64,000 nucleotides of DNA from Streptomyces sp. NBC_01233 (GTDB taxonomy: Bacteria > Actinomycetota > Actinomycetes > Streptomycetales > Streptomycetaceae), in assembly GCF_035989305.1 (NCBI RefSeq), contig NZ_CP108514.1, positions 186,001-250,000 on the forward strand, written 5' to 3'. A program made the translations under genes and the position numbers. The notes under the pieces are model-generated. The model searched no databases and was not told where the DNA came from. It saw nothing but the letters and a program-made list of their open reading frames with translations. Below, piece after piece: positions 17,076 to 25,997 of this stretch; position 1 is the stretch's first letter, and each line of letters begins with the position of its first letter.

Positions 17076-18782
17076 ATGAGCATCGCCACGGAACGCACCT
17101 TCGCTCCACCGGGGCCGGGTACCTGGTTCCTGGACCCGACCCACTTCACCCGCCCGGTGACCAGGTTCCACGCCGAGATCTTCGTCGAGGAGCTGCACCG
17201 CGGCTTCGGAGAGAGCCTCCGCCGGTACGGGTCGCTGCTCGAACGGCTGGACTGGGCCTTCGTCAACGGTTTCTGCTACTACCATCCCCAGCCGCTGGGG
17301 GCCCCGCCGGACGCCACGGACCACCCGCCGGCAGAGGTCTGGGAACGCCTTGCCGCCGATCATCCCGAGATCCGCACCAGGCTCGCGACCAGCGCGACCG
17401 TCTTCGAGCGCAAGCTGTGGCGCGAGGACCTGCGCCGCTGGGACGAGGAGGTCAGACCCGGGCTGCAGCGCGAGCGGCGCGAACTACAGCGGGTCGAGCC
17501 CGGTCTCCTCGATACCAGTAGTCTGCTCGCGTACCTCGACCGGTGCCGGGAACACCAGCGCCGAGCCGGCTACCTGCACCACCTGTTCAACATGCCGGCA
17601 CTGCTGCCGATGGGCGATCTGCTCGCACACTGTCAGGAGTGGACCGGGCGCACCACCGGCGAGATCCTGGCCCCGCTGGCCGGATCGAGCCCCGACCCGC
17701 TGGCGGACCGGGAGGAACTGGCCGAGCTGGCCGCCGCTGTAGCAGCGGACCCCCGGGCGACCGAGCTGCTCGCCTCCCCGGCGCGACCCCAGGAGCTGCT
17801 GGCGGCGCTGGGGGCCGTCGCGGGACGTACGAGTACCGCCCTCGCCAAGTACCTGGAGACGGCGGGCTGGCGCCCCGTCAACGGCGAAGACGTGGGCGAT
17901 CCCTGCGTGGCGGAGTTGCCCGCCGTCGTACTCGCGGCCATTCGCTCGGCGGTCTCCTCCTCGACGAGGCCCCAGGCGGACGCCCGCGCCGACCTGCATG
18001 CCGACGCGGCGGCCGACCTTCGCGACGTCGTACCCGCGGCGCACCGCTCCCGCTTCGACGAGCTGCTCGCCGAGGCGCGGTTGGTCTCCCGGCTGCGCGA
18101 CGAGCGCGGGTCGTGCGCGGACCTGCCGGCCATCGGCCTCACCCGGCGCGCCATCCTGGCGGCCGGCCGACGGCTCACCGAGCAGGGCCGGATCCACGCA
18201 CCCGCCCACCTGGCCGAGGCGGGCTACGCCGAGCTGCGCGCCCTGGTCCGTACGGGCTCCGGGCCCGACGCCGCAGAACTCGCCGCCCGAGCGCACTACC
18301 GCGACCACGCCCGGTACGGGGACGCGCCGCCGATGCTGGGTCCACAGCCGGGCGACCCGCTGCCGCCCGATTGGCTGCCGCCCGCCGCGGCACGCCTGGA
18401 ACGCGCCCTCGGGGCCATCGTCCTTGCCATGTTCACCAACCCGGCAGCCCGGACCGAGGGGCGGACCGTGCACGGGCTCGGCGCGAGCCCGGGCGTGTAC
18501 GAGGGCACGGCACGGGTGATCAGCGGCGTGCCCGAGTTCGACCGCATCCAGCCCGGCGACGTCCTGGTCACCGACGCGACCACCACGGCCTTCAACATCG
18601 TCCTGCCACTGCTCGGCGCGATCGTCACCGATCGCGGCGGGGCGCTCTCCCACGCCGCCATCGTCGCCCGGGAGTTCGCCATCCCCGGCGTCGTCGGATG
18701 CACGGATGCCACGGCGGTGATACCCGACGGCGCCTGGGTTCGGGTCGACGGCCGGGCAGGAGAGGCGGCGGTGGTCCGATGA
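17076..18782 (+). CDS. PEP-utilising-enzyme-like subunit with substrate and phosphohistidine domains (rifampin phosphotransferase-like, split)
   Basis: 568 residues. The last 100 residues are a swivelling phosphohistidine domain: LGASPGVYEGTARVI, FDRIQPGDVLVTDATTTAFN, and GGALSHAAIVAREFAIPGVV with the phospho-accepting His near residue 526. The first 450 residues resemble the central substrate-binding part of rifampin-phosphotransferase-type dikinases (FGESLRRYGSLLERLDWAFV then NGFCYYHPQP). The ATP-grasp domain that normally precedes this part is absent and is encoded by the next gene, whose ATG overlaps this stop by 4 bases. GAGGAG 6 bases before the ATG sets the start. The likely reaction is ATP + acceptor giving AMP, phosphate and phosphorylated acceptor; the acceptor (rifamycin-like, phenol or pyruvate) is not determined. 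Confidence 0.8.
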   Translation: MSIATERTFAPPGPGTWFLDPTHFTRPVTRFHAEIFVEELHRGFGESLRRYGSLLERLDWAFVNGFCYYHPQPLGAPPDATDHPPAEVWERLAADHPEIRTRLATSATVFERKLWREDLRRWDEEVRPGLQRERRELQRVEPGLLDTSSLLAYLDRCREHQRRAGYLHHLFNMPALLPMGDLLAHCQEWTGRTTGEILAPLAGSSPDPLADREELAELAAAVAADPRATELLASPARPQELLAALGAVAGRTSTALAKYLETAGWRPVNGEDVGDPCVAELPAVVLAAIRSAVSSSTRPQADARADLHADAAADLRDVVPAAHRSRFDELLAEARLVSRLRDERGSCADLPAIGLTRRAILAAGRRLTEQGRIHAPAHLAEAGYAELRALVRTGSGPDAAELAARAHYRDHARYGDAPPMLGPQPGDPLPPDWLPPAAARLERALGAIVLAMFTNPAARTEGRTVHGLGASPGVYEGTARVISGVPEFDRIQPGDVLVTDATTTAFNIVLPLLGAIVTDRGGALSHAAIVAREFAIPGVVGCTDATAVIPDGAWVRVDGRAGEAAVVR

Positions 18783-19633
18783 CGGGTTCGCTGTCGCCGA
18801 GCACGTGGTCCGCCCCGGTCCCGCTCCGCCTGGCCACCGACGAGAGCCGGTACGGCGGCAAGTCCTCGCAGCTCGCGGCCGCCGCCCGGGCTGGTCTGCC
18901 GGTACCGGAAGGAATCGCCCTGGAATGGCTGTTCGTCGACGCCGTCGCAGGCGGCGACGACGAGGCGCTCGCCGCCCTGCACGTGTCGACCGCCGACTTG
19001 CAGGGCGTTGGGCTGGCCGTGCGTTCATCCGCACCGGGCGAGGACTCGGCCGCGGCGAGCTTCGCCGGACAGCACCTCACCTGCCTCAACGTACGGTGTC
19101 CGGACGGGCTGACCGAAGCGGTCCGAATGGTGAGAGATTCGGCGCACTCGGCCGCCGCGCTCGCCTACCGTGAGCGGCTCGGGCTGGCAGGCCGGCCCAG
19201 AGTGGCAGTGGTGGTACAGGAGTTGGTGGTACCCGAGTGCGCCGGAGTCCTGTTCTCCCGAGACCCCCTCGACGGCTCCGACGTCCTGGTGATCGAGGCG
19301 AGTTGGGGCCTGGGCGAAGCCGTGGTCAGCGGCCTGGTCGTACCGGATCACTACCGGGTCCGCCGCGACGGCCGGGTGATCGAGCGCACGGCGGGCATGA
19401 AGGACCTGGCCGTGGAGCCCGCACTGGCCGGCGGAACGAGCCAGGTCCCGGTCCCCGCCGACCGAATCCACCGACTCTGCCTCGACGAGACGCGATTGGA
19501 GAGCCTGCGGGAACTCACCGCCCGCTGCGAGCAGGTCTTCGGCGGGACGCAGGACCTGGAGTGGGCCTTCGTCGCCGACCGTCTCCGTCTGCTCCAGCGC
19601 CGGCCGATGACCGGGACCGTGCCCCCGTACTGA
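18779..19633 (+). CDS. PEP/pyruvate-binding ATP-grasp domain protein (partner of split dikinase)
   Basis: 284 residues equal to the N-terminal nucleotide-binding module of PEP synthase, PPDK and rifampin phosphotransferase. Motifs in order: RYGGKSSQLAAAARAGLPVP, LAVRSSAPGEDSAAASFAGQ, PECAGVLFSRDPLDGSDVL, IEASWGLGEAVVSGLVVP and TQDLEWAFVADRLRLLQRRP. All the usual ATP-contacting Lys, Arg and Glu positions seem present. The protein ends where the module ends, so this is a true stand-alone subunit, not a truncation. Its ATG overlaps the stop of the phosphohistidine gene (ATGA), implying coupled translation and equal amounts. Compare phenylphosphate synthase, whose corresponding parts are also separate subunits. 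Confidence 0.85.
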   Translation: MTGSLSPSTWSAPVPLRLATDESRYGGKSSQLAAAARAGLPVPEGIALEWLFVDAVAGGDDEALAALHVSTADLQGVGLAVRSSAPGEDSAAASFAGQHLTCLNVRCPDGLTEAVRMVRDSAHSAAALAYRERLGLAGRPRVAVVVQELVVPECAGVLFSRDPLDGSDVLVIEASWGLGEAVVSGLVVPDHYRVRRDGRVIERTAGMKDLAVEPALAGGTSQVPVPADRIHRLCLDETRLESLRELTARCEQVFGGTQDLEWAFVADRLRLLQRRPMTGTVPPY

Positions 19634-19734
19634 CCCCTGCGTAGCCGCCCACCTCAGCTCGGGACGATCATGGACTGCTGCGCGTACGTGCGGTCCGAGC
19701 CCTTGCCGGCGTACCGGGACAGGTACCGCGCGGC

Positions 19735-19944
19735 CGTGGCGTCGGCCGGGCCCTGCACACCGCCCCGCTGGACGGAGTCACCGCCGAGCGGGTCACTCTC
19801 ACCGTCCGCCCCGAAGCGCCGGCCGCCGCCTGGTATGAGCACCTGGGCTACCAGCTGGTGGGGCTCACCCAGCCATGGGACAGCGCACCCGTGTACCGAT
19901 CCATGATCAAGTCGCTGCAGCCCGAGGCGTGTATCAGGGGGTGA
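19735..19944 (+). pseudogene. GNAT acetyltransferase C-terminal remnant
   Basis: A plus-strand reading ending in TGA at 19942 gives LDGVTAERVTLTVRPEAPAA then WYEHLGYQLVGL and DSAPVYRSMIKSL, the typical last strand-helix of GNAT acetyltransferases (the WYEHLGY motif). No acetyl-CoA loop or start codon exists upstream. It is a leftover of a deleted gene. Confidence 0.65.
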
Positions 19945-20011
19945 AGAGTTCGGCGTGCCGGCGTAGGACGGTCTCGCGCAGCACGGGTATCAGCTCGTGA
20001 CGACTTCTGCC

Positions 20012-20839
20012 TCAGCCGGTGGCGCCCGGCACGCGGAAGCGTCCGGCGTGTTCGGCCGCCCACTGGGCGAACGTGCGCGCTGGGCGGCCGGAAACCCGCT
20101 CGACGGTGTCGACGACGGTCGTGGCGTCATCGCTGGGGTCGGCGTACCAGCCGACGACGTATTCGGCGTCCGCCCGGGACACACCGGTGGCCGTCAGCCT
20201 GTCGAGGGCCTGCTCGTGCGAGATCGGGACGAAGTCGATGTCGCGGCCGATCGCCCGGGACAGGATCGCGATCCGTCCCCGCGTGGTCAGCGATTCGGGG
20301 CCGGTGAGGTTGTAGGAACGCCCCGCGTGACCGTCGGCGAGCAGCGCGACCGCCGACACAGCCCCGATGTCGGCCTCGTGGACGAGCGCGCTGGGAAAGT
20401 CGTACGGCTCTCGCACGACTCCCTCGCCCCCGACCGAGTCGATCCAGGTCAACGTGTTGGACATGAACTCCTGCGGTTCCAGGCGTGTCCACTCCACACC
20501 CGAGTTCTCCACCGCCTGCTCGACCGGCCCCACCCAGCCGCCCCACACCACGGTGATGCGCCGCACACCCGCGCTGACCGCCCGCCGCACCAACTCGGGC
20601 CCAGTCTCGGCGAGCCCCGCCGTCACCGTGATGTGTAACCGGCTGACGCCCGCGAAAGCGGCGTCCAGCCCCTCCGGTGCCGTGTGCGTGCCCGCCGCCA
20701 GCTCTACCCCGACCGGAAACCTCCCCGCGGCCGCAGCCGGGTTCCGCGTCAGTGCCCGGACGTGTTCTCCTCGGCGGACCAGCTCCGCCACGACGTGCCG
20801 ACCGGTGTTCCCGGTGGCACCCGTAACCAGTGTCGTCAC
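20012..20839 (-). CDS. NAD(P)H-binding NmrA-like protein
   Basis: 275 residues. The N-terminal Rossmann motif TTLVTGATGNTGRHVV with its GxxGxxG pattern marks an atypical short-chain dehydrogenase/NmrA protein. Downstream are VRALTRNP (NADP-binding basic pair), the WTRLEPQEFMSNTL substrate-loop motif and YNLTGPESLT. There is no Tyr-x-x-x-Lys catalytic pair, so it may be a redox sensor or a NAD(P)H:quinone reductase. It stands alone, transcribed towards the GNAT remnant. Confidence 0.85.
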   Translation of the reverse strand: MTTLVTGATGNTGRHVVAELVRRGEHVRALTRNPAAAAGRFPVGVELAAGTHTAPEGLDAAFAGVSRLHITVTAGLAETGPELVRRAVSAGVRRITVVWGGWVGPVEQAVENSGVEWTRLEPQEFMSNTLTWIDSVGGEGVVREPYDFPSALVHEADIGAVSAVALLADGHAGRSYNLTGPESLTTRGRIAILSRAIGRDIDFVPISHEQALDRLTATGVSRADAEYVVGWYADPSDDATTVVDTVERVSGRPARTFAQWAAEHAGRFRVPGATG

Positions 20840-21392
20840 GGTCGAACCCCTTTCGTCCCCGACGACGCTAAAAGCTCAACCCGGCTTGAGGTCAAGAAGC
20901 CCACGCGCCCGCTGGACACCCCGGCGGCGCTCGACGTGCGCGGCCCGGCACTGCGGTGTGCGCCGGATGCGACGCCGCCGAGGTATTGCTGCCGATCCTC
21001 CGCCACGGCCAGGACGACGATCGGACGACTGAACGGCTCCAGCACGGCGCCGATCGCAGCGCCAGCACCCGCCGCCGCACCCTCACCGAAGCCACCGCCC
21101 ACGCCCAGCCGATCGCCACCATCACGATCGAAGCGGTCACCGGCCGAGCCCGCGCCCGCTACGGGCCCGGCACCATCCGACCCGCCTCCCTCGCCGCCAG
21201 CGCCAAAGGGGCCAGCGGGGGAATACCCGGCGCGAAAACGTTCTCGCCAGCACTGCCGCCATCCACAGGGAACCGTCCATGCCCCCAGAGCTCCACCAGA
21301 GCGCCCGCACTCGCCTGCGCCCCGTCGCAGATCGACCCCTGCGCGAAGTGGTGTGTTCACTGCACCTTTTGTCAGCCCGTTCCCGACCCGCG
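20840..21392. other. About 550 bases without a supported gene
   Basis: Open frames run through on both strands, but their translations are low in family signal. A plus-strand stretch around 20956-21200 (HGQDDDRTTERLQHGADRS, then AQPIATITIEAVTGR) has some coding character and could be a decayed gene, but I see no start with ribosome site and no domain. The 20840-20890 bases are the promoter region of the NmrA-like gene. Confidence 0.35.
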
Positions 21393-22103
21393 TCACATGA
21401 GGGTGACAGCGTCCCCGGAACTCACCGGGCCGGGCGCCACCACTGTGGCCAGGGCGTCCAGCCGGGCGTGATGAGCCTTTGTGATGACTCGCAGCACCAG
21501 GGGGGAATGAGGAAGATCCTGCTGGGCCTGGTTGGTCATGACACACCGCTCGCTTGAGCGCACGAACTCCACGCACAGGCCAGCCCCGATCCACGCCTTG
21601 CAGCCGAACCACTCGTCTTCGACGAAAGGACGGGTACCGGGCGGGGTCCGTACCAGGAGGTTCGGCCGGAAGCGCCGCTCGTCGACCGGAACGCCGGGAA
21701 CGGTTGCGCGCACCCAGTCGAGGGTGGCTGTGGTCAGGAGGCTGAGAGGAAGCTGGTCGAAGTGGGAGATCGCTTGTTCGCGGGCCAGTTCGACGTCGTG
21801 TCGGCCAAGGTATTGGCGAAGGTACGTAGTTGGATCCGCAACGGTCGCGCCCTGCGGATCCAGCAGTTCGGGCCGGTCCGTCCCGTCCGCGTATCGGGAG
21901 CGCAACTGCAGCAGGCCGGGCATCCGACGGAAGCGGCGACTGTTCTTCCCTGAGCCGAGTTTGCCCTTGCTGTCGCGCACCGCGAACAGGCGGTCGCCGA
22001 CGAGACCGCGGGGGTCGACGTCCGCTTGCCGCAGTTGCTCACCTCCCGTCGACTTGATCGGATATCGCCATATGCGCTCGATCGTTCCTATGGTGTACGC
22101 CAT
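21393..22103 (-). CDS. MOSC domain-containing protein
   Basis: 236 residues from ATG 22103. It has the N-terminal MOSC beta-barrel (IGTIERIWRYPIKSTGGEQL, VDPRGLVGDRLFAVRD) and the C-terminal MOSC domain (RRFRPNLLVR, then EFVRSSERCVMTNQAQQDLP with the conserved Cys). Such proteins bind sulfur carried as persulfide or act on molybdenum-cofactor enzymes. A longer start at 22184 would overlap the divergent LysE gene, so 22103 is preferred. The divergent starts are about 54 bases apart. Confidence 0.85.
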   Translation of the reverse strand: MAYTIGTIERIWRYPIKSTGGEQLRQADVDPRGLVGDRLFAVRDSKGKLGSGKNSRRFRRMPGLLQLRSRYADGTDRPELLDPQGATVADPTTYLRQYLGRHDVELAREQAISHFDQLPLSLLTTATLDWVRATVPGVPVDERRFRPNLLVRTPPGTRPFVEDEWFGCKAWIGAGLCVEFVRSSERCVMTNQAQQDLPHSPLVLRVITKAHHARLDALATVVAPGPVSSGDAVTLM

Positions 22104-22156
22104 TCCGCAGAGGCTACAAGAGTCTTCCTGCCCGATTTCGGGCAGGAAATGGGAAG

Positions 22157-23044
22157 TTGGCCACTCTGACGTTACAGTGGTCACTCGTGATCACTGCCTC
22201 CGCGCTGGGGTCCTTCGCGCTGATCGTGGGACTCCTCACCCTCACACCCGGCCTCGACACCGCGCTCATCCTGCGCACCGCTGCACTGGGTCACCGCAGT
22301 TGCGCCTGGGGCGTCGTCCTCGGCATCCAGACGGGCACCCTCGCCTGGGGGGTGTTCAGCTCGCTCGGCATCACCGCCGTCCTGACCGCCTCCCACCTCG
22401 CTTACGCGATGCTCCGTTGGGCAGGCGCCGTGTATCTGGTGTGGATGGGAAGCCGGATCCTGGTATCGACCCGGCGCCGGCGGGCTCGGGTGGATCCAGC
22501 CCAGGCCGACGCTGCGCACAAGCCTGATTCCGACGGCAGCTTCGGGAGCGGCTGGCGCCGGGGCGCTCTGACGAACCTGCTCAACCCCAAGGTGGGCGCC
22601 TTCTACGTGGCTGTCCTGCCGCAATTCATTCCGGCCAGCGCCCCGCACCTGACGACCGGCACCCTGCTGGCAGGCATGCACATCCTGCTGGGCCTGCTCT
22701 GGTCAGGCGTACTGATCGCATTCGCCCGGGCGCTCCGCGACAGCCTTCGGCGTCCATCTCGCCCTTGGCGAATAAACCTCATCGCCCCACGGCGCGTTCG
22801 GATCTTCGGCGTAGGCCCTGACGCAGACCAGATCCCACCGAACGGGTCCGGCCCCGCTGCCGTCTTCGCAGGTTCCTCGACCCCCCATGCCCACAGATCC
22901 CCGTACAACCCACACCCTCCTGAATCCGGACACACCTGCTCGCATCAAGATGAACCAGGCACTCGGCATAGAGAACCCCCCCTGCGACGGTGCACAGAGG
23001 GCGGATGGTTCGGGTGGGGCGGTGGTGTCACCACCCGTGGATGA
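22157..23044 (+). CDS. LysE family exporter with aberrant C-terminus
   Basis: Residues 1-200 are a LysE/RhtB amino-acid exporter: ALIVGLLTLTPGLDTALILR with the family's PGP-like bend, AWGVVLGIQTGTLAWG, YAMLRWAGAVYLVWMGSRIL, GALTNLLNPKVGAFYVAVLP and the last helices up to LRDSLRRPS. After about 22765 the sequence is unrelated (Arg/Pro/His-rich, no membrane segment), where relatives have a final helix and stop. The gene thus lost its 3' end and reads into foreign DNA until 23044. A TTG start with GGGAAG upstream is used at 22157; GTG 22187 is possible. Function is doubtful. Confidence 0.65.
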   Translation: MATLTLQWSLVITASALGSFALIVGLLTLTPGLDTALILRTAALGHRSCAWGVVLGIQTGTLAWGVFSSLGITAVLTASHLAYAMLRWAGAVYLVWMGSRILVSTRRRRARVDPAQADAAHKPDSDGSFGSGWRRGALTNLLNPKVGAFYVAVLPQFIPASAPHLTTGTLLAGMHILLGLLWSGVLIAFARALRDSLRRPSRPWRINLIAPRRVRIFGVGPDADQIPPNGSGPAAVFAGSSTPHAHRSPYNPHPPESGHTCSHQDEPGTRHREPPLRRCTEGGWFGWGGGVTTRG

Positions 23045-23276
23045 AGGCGGCGGCCTCGGCGGCGTTATCGGCGACTCCGACGGGCAGCCACGCGCCGGAC
23101 TCCTCGTCGAGCTCGAAGAGGACGCGGGGGGCGTCGGGGGCGAGATGCGCGGCTCGACCGCGGGCCGCCGGGTCCAGGGGTTCGGCTCGGCGGCGGCCGG
23201 TGACCTGCCGGTCGGACTCCCGTCGGCGGTCGCGGCGCTCCGCCCACGCAGCGAGCGGTTCCCTGCCTGCGTCCAC
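23028..23276 (-). CDS. Small hypothetical protein (82 residues)
   Basis: GTG at 23276 is preceded by an excellent ribosome site (AGGAGGGG, 4 bases away). The product is charged, with an Arg-rich first half (WAERRDRRRESDRQVTGRRR) and a conserved-looking C-terminal half (VLFELDEESGAWLPVGVADN, AAEAAAFIHGW). I recognise no named family. It may have been the second gene of an operon with the fragment upstream, which reads into it without a stop in the present sequence. Confidence 0.5.
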   Translation of the reverse strand: MDAGREPLAAWAERRDRRRESDRQVTGRRRAEPLDPAARGRAAHLAPDAPRVLFELDEESGAWLPVGVADNAAEAAAFIHGW

Positions 23277-23605
23277 GTCGCCCCTCCTATCGCTACCGGG
23301 CCCCGGGCAGAAGGTTCCCGGGGGCGTCAGCCATGGCGTCTCACCGTCGGGGCCCACCATAAGGCCGAAGCGGTCCAAAGCGGGGCTGCCTTGGGCCTCC
23401 CACCACCCGAAGGCTGCCTCCACGGCGTCCCACAGGCGCCGCGGGTCGTCCTGGTAGACGATGCCCGGCCCATACTCCTCCGGCCACCGTACGGCCACCC
23501 ACGAGCGATCGGTGAGGGAGTACCACCAGGCGGCCGGGGCGCCGTCGGGTTCGGTGTGGATGGTGTGTGCGACGTGGGGACGGCGAGGCTTGAGGCGTAG
23601 GTCGG
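23277..23605 (-). pseudogene. 3' part of a hypothetical gene, 5' end replaced by IS630 fragment
   Basis: The frame reads HTIHTEPDGAPAAWWYSLTD, VAVRWPEEYGPGIVYQDDPR and RLWDAVEAAFGWWEAQGSPA, ending near TPWLTPPG. It is compact and Trp-rich with normal coding bias, so it was a real protein, but its start is missing: upstream of about 23605 the homology changes to transposase in a different frame. Its stop was probably just before the 23276 gene, where a frame change (PGNLLPGAR-stop in the neighbouring frame) would end it. Confidence 0.5.
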
Positions 23606-23910
23606 GGCGCCGTCCGGGCGGGCGACCCGGATCGTTCTCAAGGCCGCCCAGGTGTGGTCGATGCCCTTGCGGCGCCGGTTGACGCCCCACATCCGGTTGT
23701 CGCCGACCGAGCAGCAGCCGTGAAAGTAGGTGATGCCGTGGGTGCGGCGGTAGGTGGCCGGCAGCCGTTCGGAACGGTGTTCCTCGGCGCAGCAGGAGCT
23801 GGCTGTCGGGCGGATGCCCAAGGGCCCGAACTCGTCGAAGGCGAACGTGCCGTCCGGCCGCTCGTTGATCGCGTACTCGATCCGCTCGAGCTCGGCGTCT
23901 AAGACACGCC
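23600..23910 (-). mobile_element. IS630-family transposase fragment
   Basis: The minus-strand frame gives VLDAELERIEYAINERPDGT, FAFDEFGPLGIRPTASSC, RRTHGITYFHGCCSVGDNRM and WGVNRRRKGIDHTWAALRTI, the catalytic-core start of IS630-type (Tc1/mariner-like) transposases found widely in actinomycetes. It is cut at both ends: no N-terminal helix-turn-helix, and the part with the second and third catalytic acids is lost. Confidence 0.75.
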
Positions 23911-23969
23911 CCCCACCGCGGCCGCCATCTCAAGTCCCGGCAGGGCCGCAGTGCGTTCCCCCGGCGTTT

Positions 23970-24666
23970 CTGGTCTCTGTTTCGCACGTTGGAGCCGCAC
24001 ATCGGCTGTGCGCACGCGTCGCTGCCGGACGGGCGGGACGCGCACACGGTCGCGGCCCTGCCCTGGCATCCGGAGATCGCCGCGGCCCGGCTGCTGACCG
24101 GTGTCGCCTCGGCGGCCGACCAGAACGGTCGCGGGCCCCGGCCTTCCTTGTAGCGCTGGCCGCGGCCGACGGCCCGGCCGGACCCGCGTACACCTGGCTG
24201 TCGCCTATGGGCTCGCCTCCGTCCCCGACGAGGACCGCCAGGCCGCCGTACGGGCGCTGTGGCCCTGCTCGCTGCGAGAGGCAGGCTGGACGGGGCTCTG
24301 CTGGGCCGGGAACTGGCCGAACTCGTGGAGCTGGGCACGCTGAAGGTGCCCCTGCTGACCGAGTCGCTGCGGGCGGCGGCCGCCCTGCCCCAGGCAGGCC
24401 CCGGACTCTGGCCGGTCCTGGCCGCCGCACTCCCCGGGTTCCTGGCCTCCACCCGCCCCCAGGCCCGCGCGGCCCTCCTGGCCGTCGCCGCGGACTCTGC
24501 TCGGGACGCGGGTGCACACGGTGAACTGCCGGAGATCACCGCACTCGCGCAGCGGCCGGGGTCGTCCCAACTCCTCAGACAGGCACGCCGGTTGCGCGAC
24601 ACGCTCGCCGCCCACCCGCCCCCGGGCAGAGCGGGACACGGCCTCCACTCTACAGTTGGAGAGTGA
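23970..24666 (+). pseudogene. DUF6493-like protein, C-terminal remnant with three frame breaks
   Basis: Three consecutive readings rebuild one protein: AALPWHPEIAAARLLTGVAS, then PAFLVALAAADGPAGPA, then VHLAVAYGLASVPDEDRQAA, then LLAARGRLDGALLGRELAEL and onward to SSQLLRQARRLRDTLA. Each break is explained by one lost base (near 24133, 24189 and 24263). The family name is from memory of actinomycete proteins with this HEAT-like C-terminus and is less certain than the fact of a decayed helical-repeat protein. Confidence 0.55.
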
Positions 24667-24718
24667 GGGGGCCTGAGTGGCGGCAGCAGGTGACCGAACC
24701 GAACGGAAGTGGTGTTCC

Positions 24719-25933
24719 ATGCCGAAACGTCACGCTGTGGTGGCGGGCGCCGGAATCGGCGGCCTCACGGCTGCCATCGCACTGCACCGCCGCGGCTGGC
24801 ACGTCACCGTCTGCGAACGCGCCCCCGAACCGCCCACCACCGGCGCCGGAATCGGCCTCGCCCCCAACGCCCTGCGCGCGCTGGACACCCTCGGCGTCGA
24901 CGCCGCCCACGCCGCCGGCAGCGCCGTACCCGAAACGATGGGCCTGCGCCGCTTCGACGGCCAGTGGCTCACCCGGACCGGCACCGCGGACCTGGCCGCC
25001 CGCTACGGCACACCCCCGATCGCCGTCCCCCGCCCGGCCTTCACCGCAGCCCTGGCCGCCGCCCTGCCACCACGGGCCCTTCGCTACGGCACCCGGGTGA
25101 CCGCCATCGAGGACGCCACAGGCAGCCCCACCGTCCGTACCGCGGCCGGCCCCGACCTCGCCGCCGATCTGGTCATCGCCGCAGACGGCATCAACAGCCC
25201 ACTGCGGCGGGCCCACTTCCCGGCCCACCCCGGCCTGCGCTACACGGGCGAGAGCGCCTGGCGGACCATCGTGGACGCCCCGGACCTGGGCATCGCGTCC
25301 ATGAGCGAGAAGTGGGGGCGCGGCCGGCGCTTCGGTGTCACCCCGCTCTCCGACGGCCGGCTCTACCTCTACGCCACCGCCCTCGTCCCGGCAGGCACCC
25401 GGCCGGCCGACCCGCGGACCGAGCTCCGCCACCGCTTCGGCTCCTGGCACGACCCGATCCCCGCCCTGCTCGACCGGATCGAGCGCCTCGATGCCGCCGA
25501 CATCCTCTGCAACGACCTCTACGACCTGGCCGCACCACTCCCCCGCCTGCACCACGGCCGGATCGCCTGGCTCGGCGACGCCGCCCACGCCATGACCCCC
25601 AATCTCGGCCAAGGCGGCTGCCAGGCCATCGAAGACGCGGTCATCCTCGCCCACCTGCTCCCCGCCGGAGACACCGCGGACAGCCCAGACGCCACGGACC
25701 CCGTCCCTGCCGCCCTCGCCGCTTACACCGCCGCCCGCCGCGACCGCACCAACGCCATCCGCGTCCGCGCCCGCCGCATCGGCCGCCTGGGCATCCTCCG
25801 CAACCCCCTCGCCGCAGCCGCCCGCGACCTCGCGATCCGTGCCACGCCCACCCGCCTGGCCCTGCACGGCATGGACGACCTCTTCAACGGCTTCCGCCTC
25901 CCCGATAGCGGCGACCCGCCGCCAGCTCGGTGA
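24719..25933 (+). CDS. FAD-dependent monooxygenase (aromatic hydroxylase type)
   Basis: 404 residues. FAD Rossmann motif VVAGAGIGGLTAAIALHRRG followed by the Glu of VTVCER; the DG-type motif LVIAADGINSPLRR; and the flavin ribityl motif GDAAHAMTPNLGQGGCQAIED. This is the PHBH/salicylate-hydroxylase-like class, which hydroxylates aromatic or related substrates with NAD(P)H and oxygen. ATG at 24719 starts right before the Rossmann strand and is the best choice. The substrate is unknown and no pathway genes are adjacent. Confidence 0.87.
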   Translation: MPKRHAVVAGAGIGGLTAAIALHRRGWHVTVCERAPEPPTTGAGIGLAPNALRALDTLGVDAAHAAGSAVPETMGLRRFDGQWLTRTGTADLAARYGTPPIAVPRPAFTAALAAALPPRALRYGTRVTAIEDATGSPTVRTAAGPDLAADLVIAADGINSPLRRAHFPAHPGLRYTGESAWRTIVDAPDLGIASMSEKWGRGRRFGVTPLSDGRLYLYATALVPAGTRPADPRTELRHRFGSWHDPIPALLDRIERLDAADILCNDLYDLAAPLPRLHHGRIAWLGDAAHAMTPNLGQGGCQAIEDAVILAHLLPAGDTADSPDATDPVPAALAAYTAARRDRTNAIRVRARRIGRLGILRNPLAAAARDLAIRATPTRLALHGMDDLFNGFRLPDSGDPPPAR

Positions 25934-25997
25934 TCCTCTCGTCGCGTTCCGCCGCGCGGGCGCACCTCACTCGCGTCCGGCAGACGACACTGGACCC

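Noticed and set aside
23028..24602. One 524-residue minus-strand protein
   Set aside because: The open frame passes through the antisense of a DUF6493-like remnant and the wrong frame of an IS630 fragment; only its last 190 codons look coding.
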